DNA of 64,000 bases from Symbiodinium sp. CCMP2592 (Eukaryota > Sar > Dinophyceae > Suessiales > Symbiodiniaceae). Positions 42,736 to 54,498 of this stretch are shown here, piece by piece (position 1 is the stretch's first letter; each line of letters begins with the position of its first letter). Where the stretch lies: NCBI GenBank assembly GCA_905221615.1, contig CAJNDT010003223.1, positions 1,619,945-1,683,944 on the forward strand, written 5' to 3'. The position numbers and the translations under genes are program-made. The notes below the pieces were generated by a model. The model worked only from the letters and a program-made list of their open reading frames with translations, did no database searches and had not been told where the DNA came from.

Positions 42736-44712
42736 ATCGTGGTGAGGGCGTGTTTCAGGGTCCTGTTGCACCGAGGCTCGACATTCTGGGCCGAGCCATG
42801 CTGCTGCCCTACGTTTGGGGGGCCGCCTCGGCCCGACTTACAGCAAGTCAAAGCAGTCGCTTGTAGTCAGACTTGCCAGGTGCTGCTCTATCTCTGGCAT
42901 GGAACAAGCAAGCAGGCCCGATGGACCGATGGAAAAGCCGGCAGCACTGTTGATGTTTTTTGTTGAAACCGCAGAAACGCAACTGGGTGAATATGACGAT
43001 GCCGCTGGGACCGCCGGATGCGCTCGCGGTCCTTGTCCTGGCTTGAGCCCCGGATGTTGGTCAAGTCGTTTTCAGGCATTGATGCTGGGTCTCCAGCCTG
43101 GCTGGAGCCTACTCTGGTCAACATGAGCAGGCAAAGGCTGAGGGAGACAGCAAGACAGCTTTGCTGCGCAGCAAGAAGCAACTAGATGGCTGGAAACGAA
43201 GCTGATTGGACACTGTGGTGACGACGTGATAGGATGCCCAGACAGAGCGTCTCTAAGATGTTTAGACACAATAATTGATCTACAACAGTCATGGGGTGGA
43301 AAGCCACAAATCTTGTCGTGACGATCCCAAACGAAAGGAAAGCAGTAGACGTACATGCTTCTGCATCGAGTAACGCACCCGATGCGCGACAGCTGAGCTT
43401 CCATGAGCTAGGGACCATTGTCAAACGAATGGGCACTTGTGGGCTTGGTTTTCAGTGTTGATCGTCATACTATAGTACTGTTGTATCATAGTGTTCAAAT
43501 ACTCTAATGGTACTATAGTACTGTACTACTATAATGATTCTATAGTACTAAAATACTATAATAATATTATAGTACTAAAACTATAACAATAGTTTCGGAA
43601 TCGAGGCTCCGCCGACTTGGATTCTTTGGCCGTGCATCCTCCTGGCCTCGGCTGTGTCCGGCTCCCGGCCATCTTTCAAGTGAATCCTTAGCTTTGTCAT
43701 AGTTGGGTAACATTTTACCTTCTTGTGGGTACTTATACCCAAGAAGGAATCAGCAACTAAATTCTTAATACCATCCCAACCATGAACTAGTTGGAGTGGT
43801 CAGAGGTGCTCTGATTGCTCCGGTTGACACTAAACTTGCACTTGTGATATCTGCTGCTGCCTCCGCAGTTGCGGCTTGAGCTCAACCAGCAGAGCTGCAG
43901 GGTCAAGACCTCACGGGTATTTCATGGTCCATAGTATGACTGTTTGTAAATTCCCAGCTGTCTAAAGGCATCATTGACAGTTTACATGGTGTGTATCGAA
44001 TTTTAAGCATGTCCAAGACTCGACTGGAACGTGACATCAAAAGTGTTCAGTGCGGTGCGATGTCCGTAGAAGACCGGGCGTTCGGTCCAACTTACGGCAA
44101 TGCGCCACGTACGGAGTGGCCTTTGTCGATTCCTAGCTGGAGTTCTTTGGGGCATCTGCGTGCCTTGGACATGCAAATCTTCCGTCTCTGCTTTGGCGAT
44201 GGTTCATGGATCCCTGATTCGCTCCACCGCCATGTCAGGTCGCTGCTCCGTTCCCGCAGATGCTGTCCTTCCTCCGTCCATGCGCAACAGTGCTTGAGCG
44301 AAGATCCCCTGTTCTGGGACGGCCCGGATGCGTGGCTGCAACGCAGACCAGTACGTTTTGTTTTGAGGTTTAAGTTAAGGAGAGGAGGGCAGACTGCGCA
44401 CGGCAGCGCACTGGTACACCTGGTACTGTCTGACTCTAGGCTTCGATAGTTGGAAGCACCATGCGAGGACGCTAGGAGGGAGCGCATCTCGAGAATCTGC
44501 GCAATGGAATTGTCAGGTTCGTTGCGCCCACGCAGTGCCGCTTACTGCAACTGCATCTGGCAAACCGGTAGTGCTGGACCGGCTCTGCCGTGGCTGGCCT
44601 CTCGGCCGCGACACAGGACTACAATCCGTTGATCGGTTGGTAGCTCGGGCGAAGTGTTCATGAATCTCAACTCGAAGCATGCATCGCGTGGGTCTTCTTT
44701 GCGAATGCAAGG
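42736..44712. other. Non-coding or unassigned stretch, partly AT-rich repeat
   Basis: No family motif seen. 43462-43600 is a tract of TACTATAGTACT-type palindromes. 43690-43790 contains a partial inverted repeat (GTTGGGTAACATTTTACC...). Frames at 43991-44449 and 42815-43126 are open but unrecognised. About 42690-42735 in another frame reads TGSDADSFARALAV, which might continue the adenylation protein. Confidence 0.35.
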
Positions 44713-45470
44713 TCGATACATCAGATTCGGGGTGGCTACCGCTTCAATGGTGATGATATCCTCCTTGCACGGGAAGCCTGGCGTGCGGCGCCCGCTGCAC
44801 GAAACCTGCTCGATCTGGGCGTGGCCCGGCAGCAAAAGGCCCAAAGGGCACCCCTCCAGCGCTGCAAAAGCGCTGCAAGAGAGCAGAGACTTGCGGGCGA
44901 TTTCTGAGGCTGGGACCGGATCGGTTGGCTTCTTCTGGCTCGCCCAACAGCCGGGCCAGTCGCGACTGACGGCTCTGGAGGTCGGGTCCAACGTGTCGCT
45001 TTGCAGGTCGGCCGAACTCCTGTGCAGGCGCAGGAAGAGAGCTCCGAGCTTCTCAACCGGAGCGTTCGGCTTCTGGGCTTGGAGCCTCGAGTGCGCGTTA
45101 TCCACGGTGATCTGCGGGATGAAGGCACCAAGCCCAAGCATGCACGGAGCGGCTGCCTCTCCCGTGAGTGGCTGTTGGCGCAGGCATAGTGCAGGGCCTC
45201 CAGGCCAAGTATGATTTGGTTACCGCCAACCCGCCGTACATCCTTCCTGGTGACAGGCCGGACTTTGTGCCTCTTTCCTTCGTCCAACATTGGTCGTGTA
45301 CCGTTGCCAGGAAGCTACCATCCCACAGCCAGCGCCGTTACTGCTACTACGAGCTGCGGGGTGGACCGCGTGAATTTGCCCAGACTGCATCGAGATCACT
45401 GTCCGAGGAGGGCAAGTTCTGCATTGTCCACGCCCCTTCCTTGCATCCTTCGTGCTGGTGCATGCCATGC
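44713..45470 (+). CDS. SAM-dependent NPPY-type (N6-adenine/HemK-like) methyltransferase
   Basis: Class I methyltransferase with the amino-methylating NPPY signature. Exon 1 to 44820: HQIRGGYRFNGDDILLAREA, ending LLDLG. Intron 44821-44908 (88 bp, GT-AG). Exon 2, 44909-44980: AGTGSVGFFWLAQQPGQSRL...TALE, which completes the SAM loop LDLGAGTGSVG and the acidic residue binding the ribose. Intron 44981-45027 (47 bp, GT-AG). Exon 3 from 45028: AQEESSELLNRSVRLLGLEP then RVRVIHGDLRD. The last exon from about 45193: KYDLVTANPPYILPGDRP, RRYCYYELRGG, LSEEGKFCIVHA. The opening GYRFNGDDILLA resembles the YfiC/TrmN6 family that methylates tRNA. It could be a free enzyme or part of the surrounding NRPS-like gene. 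Both small introns join conserved motifs exactly. Confidence 0.78.
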
Positions 45471-45874
45471 GTGGGCTCAGGAGGGCGAACGATGAAGAAA
45501 CAGCCAGGCCTCTAAAAGACAGCCTTTCCAGGTTGCAAGCCGCAGCGCTGACGTGGACCGCGCGCTGGCGGACGTGGGCCTGAAGACCGTCCGGCGCCTC
45601 ACTGCATCCTCCAGAGGAGAGCCGAACCTTGGCAGGAACCAGATTATATTATAGTAGAATGCATGCATATCATAATAGGAAAGAGTAAGGTATACCATAT
45701 CAGCATAGTCTATAGATTCTATAGTATGATAATGGCAATGACCTTCAAGGAAGTGGCAAGTGCTGGTTTGCAGCCGATCGCCATCGGATCTTGCAGTTGA
45801 CGAAGAGGAGCTTATCGTCTCTGGGTAGCAAGGAGCTTCTTTACGTCCTGAAACCTCTTGGTGCATAAGCAATG

Positions 45875-45952
45875 TGGGAGTTTCCGAAAATTAGGGGTAC
45901 TGTAAAATGACATATATTTGTTTTAAGGGTCCCCTATTTTCGGAAACTCCCA
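45875..45952. mobile_element. MITE-like foldback element, TTTCCGAAAA family
   Basis: 78 bp with terminal inverted repeats TGGGAGTTTCCGAAAATTAGG and the complement of TGGGAGTTTCCGAAAATAGG. The interior is short and AT-rich. It is the smallest and cleanest member of the family in this window. Confidence 0.88.
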
Positions 45953-47440
45953 TGCAACAGCCAGAAACAATGAGGTCCGAGACGAGTCTGGGCGCTGGAC
46001 AAAGGAGTGGGATGCGATTTGCCTTGAGATGGGCGCCTTCCAGAAGCCCTTGTACGACAAAAGCGAAAAAGAGCATCGTGCGAAGCGATCAAAAGAGGGA
46101 ACTTCAGGCGTGTTCTCTGAGCCTTGGAAGCAGTCACGATGTCTACACTGAGGTTGTCCTGGATTCGAGATCGCGATGCTGTTGCCGTCGCGACTGCTCT
46201 GGCTCTGCACTCACACGAAAGTCAATGTGCTGTCGCGGCGCCGGACGACGCTCAAATCTGCGCTTAGTTGGTAAGTTTTGTGCATGAGGTCCTGTCTGTG
46301 GGCATGTTTCGCATCGATCTTCTCATCCTTGGGATGGTAGGCCTGCTCCCTTTCAGAGATTCGAAGCTCAACGGTGCCACTTGTGATTCACTTGCAAGGC
46401 CTGTATCTGCAGAGGCCCAGCAGGACCCGGAGACAGTGAAGAGGTCTCAGCCACTGTTCTGCGGAGACTTGGGCAGCCGTATCTCAGGATATGCTTTCTG
46501 CTCAGCTTGCCGTCTGCTTATGTGCCGATCTCGGAGTGGTCAAGCGTCCTCTGCTGTGTCGCCATCGAACAGACTTAAGTCTTAAGTAGCCTTGCAAGTG
46601 CTGATCAGGTCCTGTCCTTCCCCAAGTGGTGCAGAGATGTGCTGGCCTCGGAATGCCCGGCGCGAAGCTGCCGCCACGGAAAGCCGGCACACCCAGGAGT
46701 TCATCTACAGATCCATGTGGCGGAGCTCCTACTTGCGTCCAGGGCTCCAGCTTTCGCCAGGAAGCGTTTGGGAGCTTTCGCGAATCCACTGGTCATGTCA
46801 GGTCGCTTCATTCTCCGTTGGGTGCCCATTCTCCAGAAGCCGGAATTCGACGGGAGTATCTCCTTCCAGCCCAAGTCGGTTGCATACGACTGGGGCTCTG
46901 ACGAGAGGTGCGCCGGCTTTCTGAGAGACTTTGCTGCTTTTCAATCCAGCAGAGCTCGCTTCGCTGGAGGTGGGTGAACGTTTATCTGGAGCGAACCCAG
47001 AAAGACGACAAGTCCACCGTTGGTTTCTGGGAGCCGGTACGTCCAGCTGTCCTCCCACGGTTGGAACCAGAGGTGTCTTTGCCAAGCTTGGTGCACAACG
47101 GCTCGGTCTTGCATAGAACTTCTTGGCACTCACCGCTGCAACATCGAAGGCGGACGCCCATGTCAGCAACGGCGTAGCAGCCAGTTCAGGCACGCTTTTC
47201 TCCACGAGCTCCGAGTCCGAGTCAGTCTAGTCTAGTGTGGACAGGGCGCTCCTCCTCGCCCGGAGTGGCTTCGGCTTCGAGGGCCGAGTCGTCGAGTCTC
47301 GAAGCAACCTTGGCGATCCTCGTGGGGCGCGTTGGCGGACGGCCACCAAGCCTGGCCTCCTTAGACTCCCTGCTGCTCGGTTTCAGGTGTGCACTTCTTT
47401 CCAGATCTCTCCATCTCTGCGTCTTTACTTTTGCAGCTTC
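45953..47440. other. Unassigned stretch between methyltransferase and carrier-domain exons
   Basis: Open + strand frames at 46592-46977 (for example SGRFILRWVPILQKPEFDG) look coding-like but match no family I recognise. They might be further exons of the NRPS-like gene. Confidence 0.3.
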
Positions 47441-48334
47441 CGAGTTCCGAGGCAGAGCATCCGCTTAGTGGAGCTGGTGCGACGGGAATTGGGTTTCGTC
47501 GCCACCTCCGCCATGGTACTGCGCTCCGCAGACGTCCACGCTTTGGCCGAAGCCATCCAGCGCGAGGGTTCGCAGGCCCACCAATGCTCCCGCCAGGACG
47601 GGCAGAGAGTTTGGATGCCACCTTTGGTGTGTTCCGTCTTCATCTTGGAAGGAGGAGGGCACCCAGCCGGACGAAGAGGGCGCCTATAGATTGTACATCA
47701 TGGAGTTTGGGAAGTCTCCCGTGGATTGGTGCCCATCTTAGTCTGGCAGCATGTCGTGGAGCTTCCCAAGCCCCAAAACCTCTGGGGTGCCGAGGTGCGT
47801 CCGCTACGGGGGCCCAGGTCACCTGGACGTGGACGCCTTGCAGAGAGCGTCGGATCGTGCCTGTGCCCGCCACTCCGCGCTGCGCACCATGGAGCTTAGA
47901 GATGAGGGCATGCGAGAGGCCATGGACCGTGCAGCGGCCATGTGGCAGCGACTCGGAGAAGAGAGAGGGAAAAGTGGGGGAAGTCTAGAGTCTAGGGTCT
48001 ACTTGTAGTTTCTTCGGTTCTCAGATGCTCTCACGTGTTCTCACACTCTCTGTATCTCTAAGCGGTGTGCGATTGCCTTTCAACACGCCTGCACTTCTCC
48101 GAGGCTCGTCTGCTCGGCCCACGGCACCACGAGCTGGAGGTGGTCGGCAGCTCGCAGGGCGATGCGCGCACTGCTCTTCGCGGCCTGGCCGCGGACATTC
48201 CTGAAGTCGGCGCACGACGCTCGGGTCCAGGCCGCAGAGAGCGCTCCCTTGCCGTTGACATTTCTTGCTGTGCAAGAGTCATGCATTGGGTGCTTGGCAA
48301 TAGATTGATGCTTTTTGCAATCTCCGGCAAGAAC

Positions 48335-48387
<53 letters not shown>

Positions 48388-51093
48388 GAGACACGGAGAG
48401 GCTTAACGTCTCCGATGGTTGCTCTCTTGCGGACTGCAGACTTACCAGTATGCGACTCCATGCCGGGGGGGAGGAGAAGCACTGGCCTGCTCTTCTAGTC
48501 TGCGTTGAAGCAGTCCCGTCCCAAATTTTGAGAAGTTGTTTCTGTGACAGTGTACTGAGACTGGGGGAGTCCAGAGCATAATGGCAAGATAAACACGAAA
48601 TGTTGGAAGATGTCCGCATGTGACCACCATTGACTCAACGACATGGAAGCAATTTGTGTTGTGCAGGGCGGCGAGAAAGTGCTTTCAGTCTGCTCTCTTG
48701 TTTATTCGGGCGCAAATTTTGCCGCTTGTTTTTTGAAGGTGCGGCTTCCAGATCGAGAGCTTGTTGTCCGAGATCCGGCTTTTGCCGAACTCAGTGACTT
48801 GCTTCACTCTTTTGACGTTTCTTCCGCAGAAGCAGCCTTTTTTCGTTGATGCCGGAAACGGAAAGGCGATGCAGACTACATGTTCTGGATCGTGACGCCA
48901 CTTCGCAATGATCACTACTGGCCCTATCAGATCTGCGCCATCCCAGTCGTCCGGAAAGGCAGCCTAGCACCACTTGTGGTTGAGAGTGTCCGTTTCATGA
49001 GCTTTCCTCGACCCATCATTGATTTTCCAACAGCCTGGAAACAGGTGGGTTTTCGGGCAGTCCAAGTCATGAACTATCTAAAGTGCATCTTTCTCCGCTC
49101 TTTCTTGCCACGCGGACCGTTCGCTGGCCAGGCACGCTGCCTCCAGGTGTGCCTCTAGTACAGGCTGTCCGCACCTTGCCGCCGGAAGATGTCACCTGGT
49201 ACATCTATGCTGGAATCACCCATGCGCACCTTGCCTGCAAGGAATCTTTCGAGCCCCGAGCAGGAAGCAGTGATGGTTGCTTTGCAGGTACTCAGATGGG
49301 GCCTCAGGCAACGCGCTTCTGACGGACCTCTTGCGCATCTACGCCGAGGACATAAGAGAAGATCTCCCAGCCTTGTTGCAGTTTGAAAATGCAGAGGAGG
49401 CGAATCTCGACCTTTCGCCAAGCACGGAGGTGCACTCTCCGCCTGAGCATCTAGCTGCGGGGCTGCATTTCATTGCTTGTGGTTGAAGGGCCACTTTCGT
49501 TTGCATTGAGGCCCTGCTCCAACACCGTTTGCGGAGATCCTTGTTTGGGAGACTGCGAGGAGAGGACAATGCCAATGACGATGTGTATCACGAGAACCTC
49601 GGCAGGACAGTGTAGCATACTACGGCAAAGACAGGCACCTGGATGATGATGATGACGACGATGTGTGTGTGTGTGGGAGAGAGGAAGCAGCGATGGCCTC
49701 AACAGCTGCAGTTGTCTTAATGCGCATGCGTACCACGCCGTGGGCGCATGCGCAACGCCGGACGGAGGCGCGCGAGTAGAGCTTGTTCGAGAACGACATG
49801 CGCGTACACGACGAAGCGCCGCAACGTAGATTTTTTCGACTTGCTTGAACACTCGAGCAAGTTGTCTTCACAGCAAAAATTTGGAGGTTCTCGTGTGCTG
49901 TTTGGGTGCGCAGCTAGGTCATGCCAAGTGGTATGGAGGCGCGCTTTCTGCCATGATAGCATGCATCCAAGGATCGTTTGCGAAGACTGGGGCCGACGGT
50001 TTGGTTTCTCCAAGCCGCTGACCCGGCACACGCTGCTCGCTGATGCCGCGCTGCAGCTTTCTCAGCCCCGAGGAGAATAAAGCTGGAGCCCATTGTCGTG
50101 AACACTTTGCGCCAGGCGCCTCAGGTTGGAGCTTAGATGTCATGGAGGGCTTGCCAAGCTGTACTTGAACTAAGACCTGGCGGCCTCCAATGTCATTGGC
50201 TGCAGCATTGATGTTGCCGAGATCTCAGAATATCTTGAATCCAGAGCTCCTCCAGAACATCCGACAGCGGGGAGTCAAAGCTGCAGATCTTTGAGGCGTG
50301 GCTGACAGCCGTGGTTGGCAGGCGTGACCTCATGTCCAAGTTCTGGGATGGGAGTGTTCGTGCTGCCCCGAATCTGCGAGTCTTCTGCGGCTTTTCCCGG
50401 ACCAGCATCGTTTCCAGTTGATTCTCAAGTGTGCATGCTGGTAACTCAGTTGGTTTTGGACGTGAACAGACCGGTGTGTGCCACTGTTGTTTACTGCTGC
50501 CAAAGAGGTCGGGATGGGCCAGGACAGAATGAGATGGTAGGCTTTCTGTCAGAGCCGCCGGCCCAGCAGCAGTGGCTGGCAGATTGGCAGAAATTTCTTT
50601 GTTTGCGCTGAGGCAGCGGGTCTTTCCGATTGATGTTGGCGACTCCCGTCATGTCGCGTTCCAAACGGCTTCTTGCCAAGCAGGGCTACAAGAGCGATGC
50701 TACCAAGGCGACATTGATGGACGTGTACTGCGCCATCGAGAGTGTGCCCGGCTCAGCTACCGACGGCTCGAGCACCTTCCCACTAAACCCCAAACCTCAA
50801 ACCCGCAATCCCAAACCCTAAACCCTAAACGCCAAGCCCTAAATCCATCCCGAAACCCTAAACCTGAGTTGCCTTCTCTGTCAGTGCTCGGAGGTGCGGC
50901 GTTCTCGGACCTGGCGAGCTCCGGTCCCTTTCGAGGTGCCTCCGGGCTGACTTCGGCCTTGCATGTGGCATGCCTGGATGATATCTCCTTCTCTCTATCT
51001 GTCTGCATATCTATCTATATACATCATATAGTTATGTAGATACAAGTGGCATGGATAGGTGTTGCTATATTCCTTTCTTTTCTTTTCTATTTT

Positions 51094-51135
<42 letters not shown>

Positions 51136-52116
51136 TATGTTGTTCTTTTTAAGAGAAATACAGTATTACATTGCATTAAACTAAAAACAGTTAAATTTAA
51201 CCAAGCAGTTCTAGTCAGGTTTTATTATACCATATCATATTACCACATTCTATCGCAGTATGCTAGATATCACACTGTATTCTATTCTGTCGTATGCCAA
51301 TAGACATAGAATGTCGCAGATACGTTTATACTGTTTGAACAATGAGTCACTGCATACATTTTGCATTTCTATACATATTTATCTTCATCTGTATACTTGT
51401 GTTTGGATTGATATCTATACTTCTTTATCTGTTTGTTTATTGGATCATGTATCTGTTGATGTTACTGAACATACAGTTTTAAAAAAGTGCAGTAAACAGT
51501 AAACAGCATGTGTCAATACATCATGTAATGTTCAACGATATAACATATTATAATGTCGTTAATGCAATATGGTATATGAGATGATATAGCTTAAGGCATA
51601 CTCGTCTAAGAAACCTATAAGCGAACAGGAGAGAGCTGACTAAAAAAGAGCGGAATATGATACAATGTAACAAACTTTTGAGCATGTTAACATTGCACCG
51701 CATTGCATGGTATGGTATAATACAGCCTAACATTACAAACAGTATCAGACAAGGTATCGTGATATCAAGCAGGCATTCATTCAAGAGCAGCAGTTGAGAG
51801 AAAGTTCTGCAGCAGCATGCGACAAGAACACTTTAGCAAGGTACCAGTGCCACTCCGTGAGAACAGAGATGGCGCTGGAAACGCACTAGGGCTCTACACC
51901 CCTGTGATGTTCGCTGTTGGACGCCAGGCTGGGATTTGTGCCGCTCGGAGCTATTGGAGTGACCAGCGTCCGAAGTTTTCGAAAAAAAGCCCTAAGTCCT
52001 ATCCGAGGTCTACGATTCTACCGACCTTAGCTGCTAGGTGGAAAACTGTGTGCTCCAAAAAAACCGAGGTCTACGTCAACATCGTGGGATCCATGACGGA
52101 GGGGCTACCGCTGCAG
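47441..52116 (+). CDS. NRPS-like carrier (PCP) and condensation-domain exons
   Basis: 47464-47550 reads SIRLVELVRRELGFVATSAM, the part of a peptidyl carrier domain beginning at the phosphopantetheine Ser. Condensation-domain pieces follow. 47660-47745: AYRLYIMEFGKSPVDWC. 47803-47950: GHLDVDALQRASDRACARHSALRT, the classic domain opening. 48100-48258: WPRTFLKSAHDARVQAAESA. 49085-49225: LPPEDVTWYIYAGITHA, joined over a 62-bp GC-AG intron (49226-49287) to YSDGASGNALLTDLLRIYAE from 49288. The join gives THAYSDG, the HHxxxDG active-site motif with the first His replaced by Thr. Then about 49508-49600 EALLQHRLRRSLFG, 50475-50550 VVYCCQRGRDGPGQNEMVGF, and 52069-52115 EVYVNIVGSMTEGLP. No thioesterase or second adenylation domain is seen. 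Exon limits are approximate. Confidence 0.65.
48337..48390. repeat. (GA)n microsatellite
   Basis: Perfect GA run of about 24 units, in an intron of the NRPS-like gene. Confidence 0.95.
49226..49287 (+). other. 62-bp intron with GC-AG ends
   Basis: Removing GCACCTTGCC...TTTGCAG joins ACCCATGC to GTACTCAGATGG and restores the THAYSDG condensation motif in frame. The GC donor is one of the alternative donors used by dinoflagellates. Confidence 0.7.
50781..50870. repeat. Degenerate CCCTAAA (telomere-like) array
   Basis: Units such as ccaaaccctaaaccctaaacgcc, same orientation as the arrays at 34.6 and 35.1 kb. It lies in an apparent intron of the NRPS-like gene. Confidence 0.8.
51000..51790. other. 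AT-rich non-coding tract with (CT)n
   Basis: Markedly AT-rich DNA with a (CT)n run at 51095-51130 and many short palindromes. No open frame of note with protein character. It is probably intronic. Confidence 0.6.
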
Positions 52117-52227
52117 TGCTCTCAGGCCGCTCTAGAAAGGGCGGGGGGGCGTTTGGACTGATTTCCGATGCATGTATATGAAGATATACATGCATAGAAA
52201 GAAACAAATACATAACATGAAAAAACA

Positions 52228-52229
<2 letters not shown>

Positions 52230-52264
<35 letters not shown>
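52230..52264. repeat. (AT)n microsatellite
   Basis: Uninterrupted AT dinucleotides, about 17 units, just after the last condensation-domain exon. Confidence 0.97.
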
Positions 52265-52266
<2 letters not shown>

Positions 52267-53984
52267 CGATACATATTTATACAAAAAGTAGATGGTCTCG
52301 CGATGGCAGGTGGCCTACCCTGCGGCGGGGTCGTCTAGTCAAGCATGCGTCTCAGTGCCTACGAGCTCGGTGCCTGTTCTGCGTTGCGGATCTTTCCGAG
52401 GTCCAAGCATATGCCCATCTGAATCTTCGGCTTGGACCCCGAAGAAAAGAGCGATGGACAGGGTTTGGAGCGGCGGTCTGTTCGGAGGATTGACCAGATC
52501 TCCCAACAACAGTGGGACTTCCGGATCTTCCACTGGGACAAAGCCTGGGGCCTGCTCCCCGGTTCCTGGGTCCGGCCCAGCTCTTTTCCTTAGCCAAAAA
52601 GTGGCATTTTTCCGAGGTTGGGGCTGGGGCTCGGAGTTTGCCCCGGTGCTGGGAGCCGTGATCGCAGACATGGCAGAGCCCTCCTCGCCGTCTGCTGTCA
52701 GGCTGCAGTGGGGGAAGGGGTGGCCCATGGTCGTGCCAGGTGCCCACTGGAAGCATTGGTGCCTGCGCCGGTACTGCCTGGGCCTTTTACCACCAAAAAC
52801 AGATGCATTCCTTTGGGAGATAGATAGACGTGTCTAGAGTTCAAAGCCATAGCTCAGGCCCTGGCGGAGGCTGCAGATGCAGCCGGACCCTGCGTCCTCG
52901 AAGCGCAAGGATCCACCCAGTCCTCCGGAACTGTCGGCGACTGCAGAGCCTACGCCTGACATTGAGCATCGCCCTCTGCTACTGATTACGTGGGTAGTCA
53001 GAAACCGGCAGTGTCTCAAGCCTCCAGGCAGCTTGCGCGCAGTCCATCGACGCCCCCACCCAAGGCTGGGACCATGTTTTTTTTTTTCGTTGGGCAGAGT
53101 TGGTCGGCTGAATGGAGATGCTTCTTTCATTCTCCTCCACCGGCCCCCCAGGCTCTTACCGTGTTCAGCATACTCACCCACCACCTGGGAGGTGATGCGT
53201 GTAGAAGACGGCTGACGGCGTGACAGCAGCAGAAGCCTTAAACCGACGGCATGATGTCCAGATTTGTCTATCAGTCTACTGGTATTGTTCAGTGTTGCTT
53301 CTGCGATTCAGATATTCTTTTCGTGTTTCTTATCACGTATTTGCATGCCTCCATATTCGCGCGCTCTGTCTGCCTACCTCCATGCGCACCTGTGTTTCCA
53401 TCTGTATCGTTGAACTTGTCGTAAGCATTCTTAGAGAGGATGAGATTGAATGATTGCTCGTGGCCCTTGGCGGTGAGGTGCAGACTCCCGTGTGTGCTGA
53501 CGATCTGGCTGTGAGCTGGGGCACCACTTTCTCACACTGAGAGCAGAATGATCGGAATGACAGGGAGCTCATTATGTAGAGACAGGGAGCACGCTTTCCA
53601 AACCCAGATCATTGGCTCTCGCCTATATTCATTCTTGCAATCGGGTGCGTCCTATACATTGCGGAAAAAATTGGCGTCGCGTGGATGCCCGGTAGTGCAG
53701 GCTAGGGGGATGGAGCTGCTGATGCGTCGAGGAGTGGATTGGCGGCTGCTCTTCCGAAGTGTACGTCGACCACGTCGTGTTCTTAGTGGAGGGTGTTGAG
53801 ACTTAAGCAACCTCCAAGGGTAATCAGTGCGCTTGCTTTCTCCGAGTCCCAGCCGACTCTCTCCTACGATGACTTCGTCAACAAGGCTTCTAACTGCTCC
53901 GCACGGCTTTTGGCTCCTTTTCCTACAGATCCGGGCCCCGACCGTTTCTAGATGGAGGTGTGAGGCCATGCACGAACCAACGTT
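52265..53984. other. Unassigned 1.7 kb before topoisomerase block 4
   Basis: Open frames on both strands (52292-52837 +, 52834-53184 -, 53652-54185 -) show no family motif. The topoisomerase segment between RKADARKE (40.56 kb) and EELVHWAKYDV (53.98 kb), about 20-30 residues in the family, has not been located. Confidence 0.35.
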
Positions 53985-54498
53985 GCTCTGGGAGGAGTTG
54001 GTCCATTGGGCCAAGTACGACGTGGAGAGGGCCATCCCAAGCCTGGTGGACGGGCTTAAGCCCGGCCAGCGCAAGGCCGGTGGACTGCAAGCAGCCACAA
54101 GCCACGTCCGAGACGGCACACGCCAGGTCCTCTTCGGAACCTTCTTGAAAAAGCTCACGCATGAGATGAAGGCGCATTTACTCAATTCATGCAGACCGCA
54201 TCCTGGGCGCCACGCCCTGCCATGCCCCCAAGCAGAGCGGAGGTGGCCCAGCTCTCCGGCTTCGTGGCCGAGAAGAGCGCGTGCGCTCCTGTCACCGGAA
54301 GCGAGTCCGAAATGGGAGAGTTTCCGAGAATGGTGGACCCTAATATAGGACCCTAAATAGTAGCATCCTTGTTATAAGGACCTCAAAAAAGGTAGCCCCA
54401 CTTTTCGGAAACTCCCAAATCCAGGGTTTCATTGTGGTATCCTTAGGTACCACCATGGCGAGACGTCCCTTCAGGGGACGATCATCGCAATGGCATTT
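53985..54498 (+). CDS. DNA topoisomerase II, exon block 4 (winged-helix DNA-binding region)
   Basis: 53985-54074 EELVHWAKYDVERAIPSLVD then GLKPGQRK; intron; 54127-54172 VLFGTFLKKLTHEMK; intron; 54240-54278 EVAQLSGFVAEKSA; intron holding a foldback element; 54448-54495 YHHGETSLQGTIIAMA. These match, in order, the winged-helix region of eukaryotic topoisomerase II just before the active-site tyrosine exon, which is not seen. The remainder would lie beyond the LINE copies or outside the window. The exons are undamaged. Confidence 0.88.
54313..54417. mobile_element. MITE-like foldback element, TTTCCGAAAA family
   Basis: 105 bp with ends TGGGAGAGTTTCCGAGAATG and the complement of TGGGAGTTTCCGAAAAGTGG. 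The interior ACCCTAAATAGTAGCATCCTTGTTATAAGG aligns with the 6412-6517 copy. It sits between two adjacent topoisomerase II exons. Confidence 0.85.
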
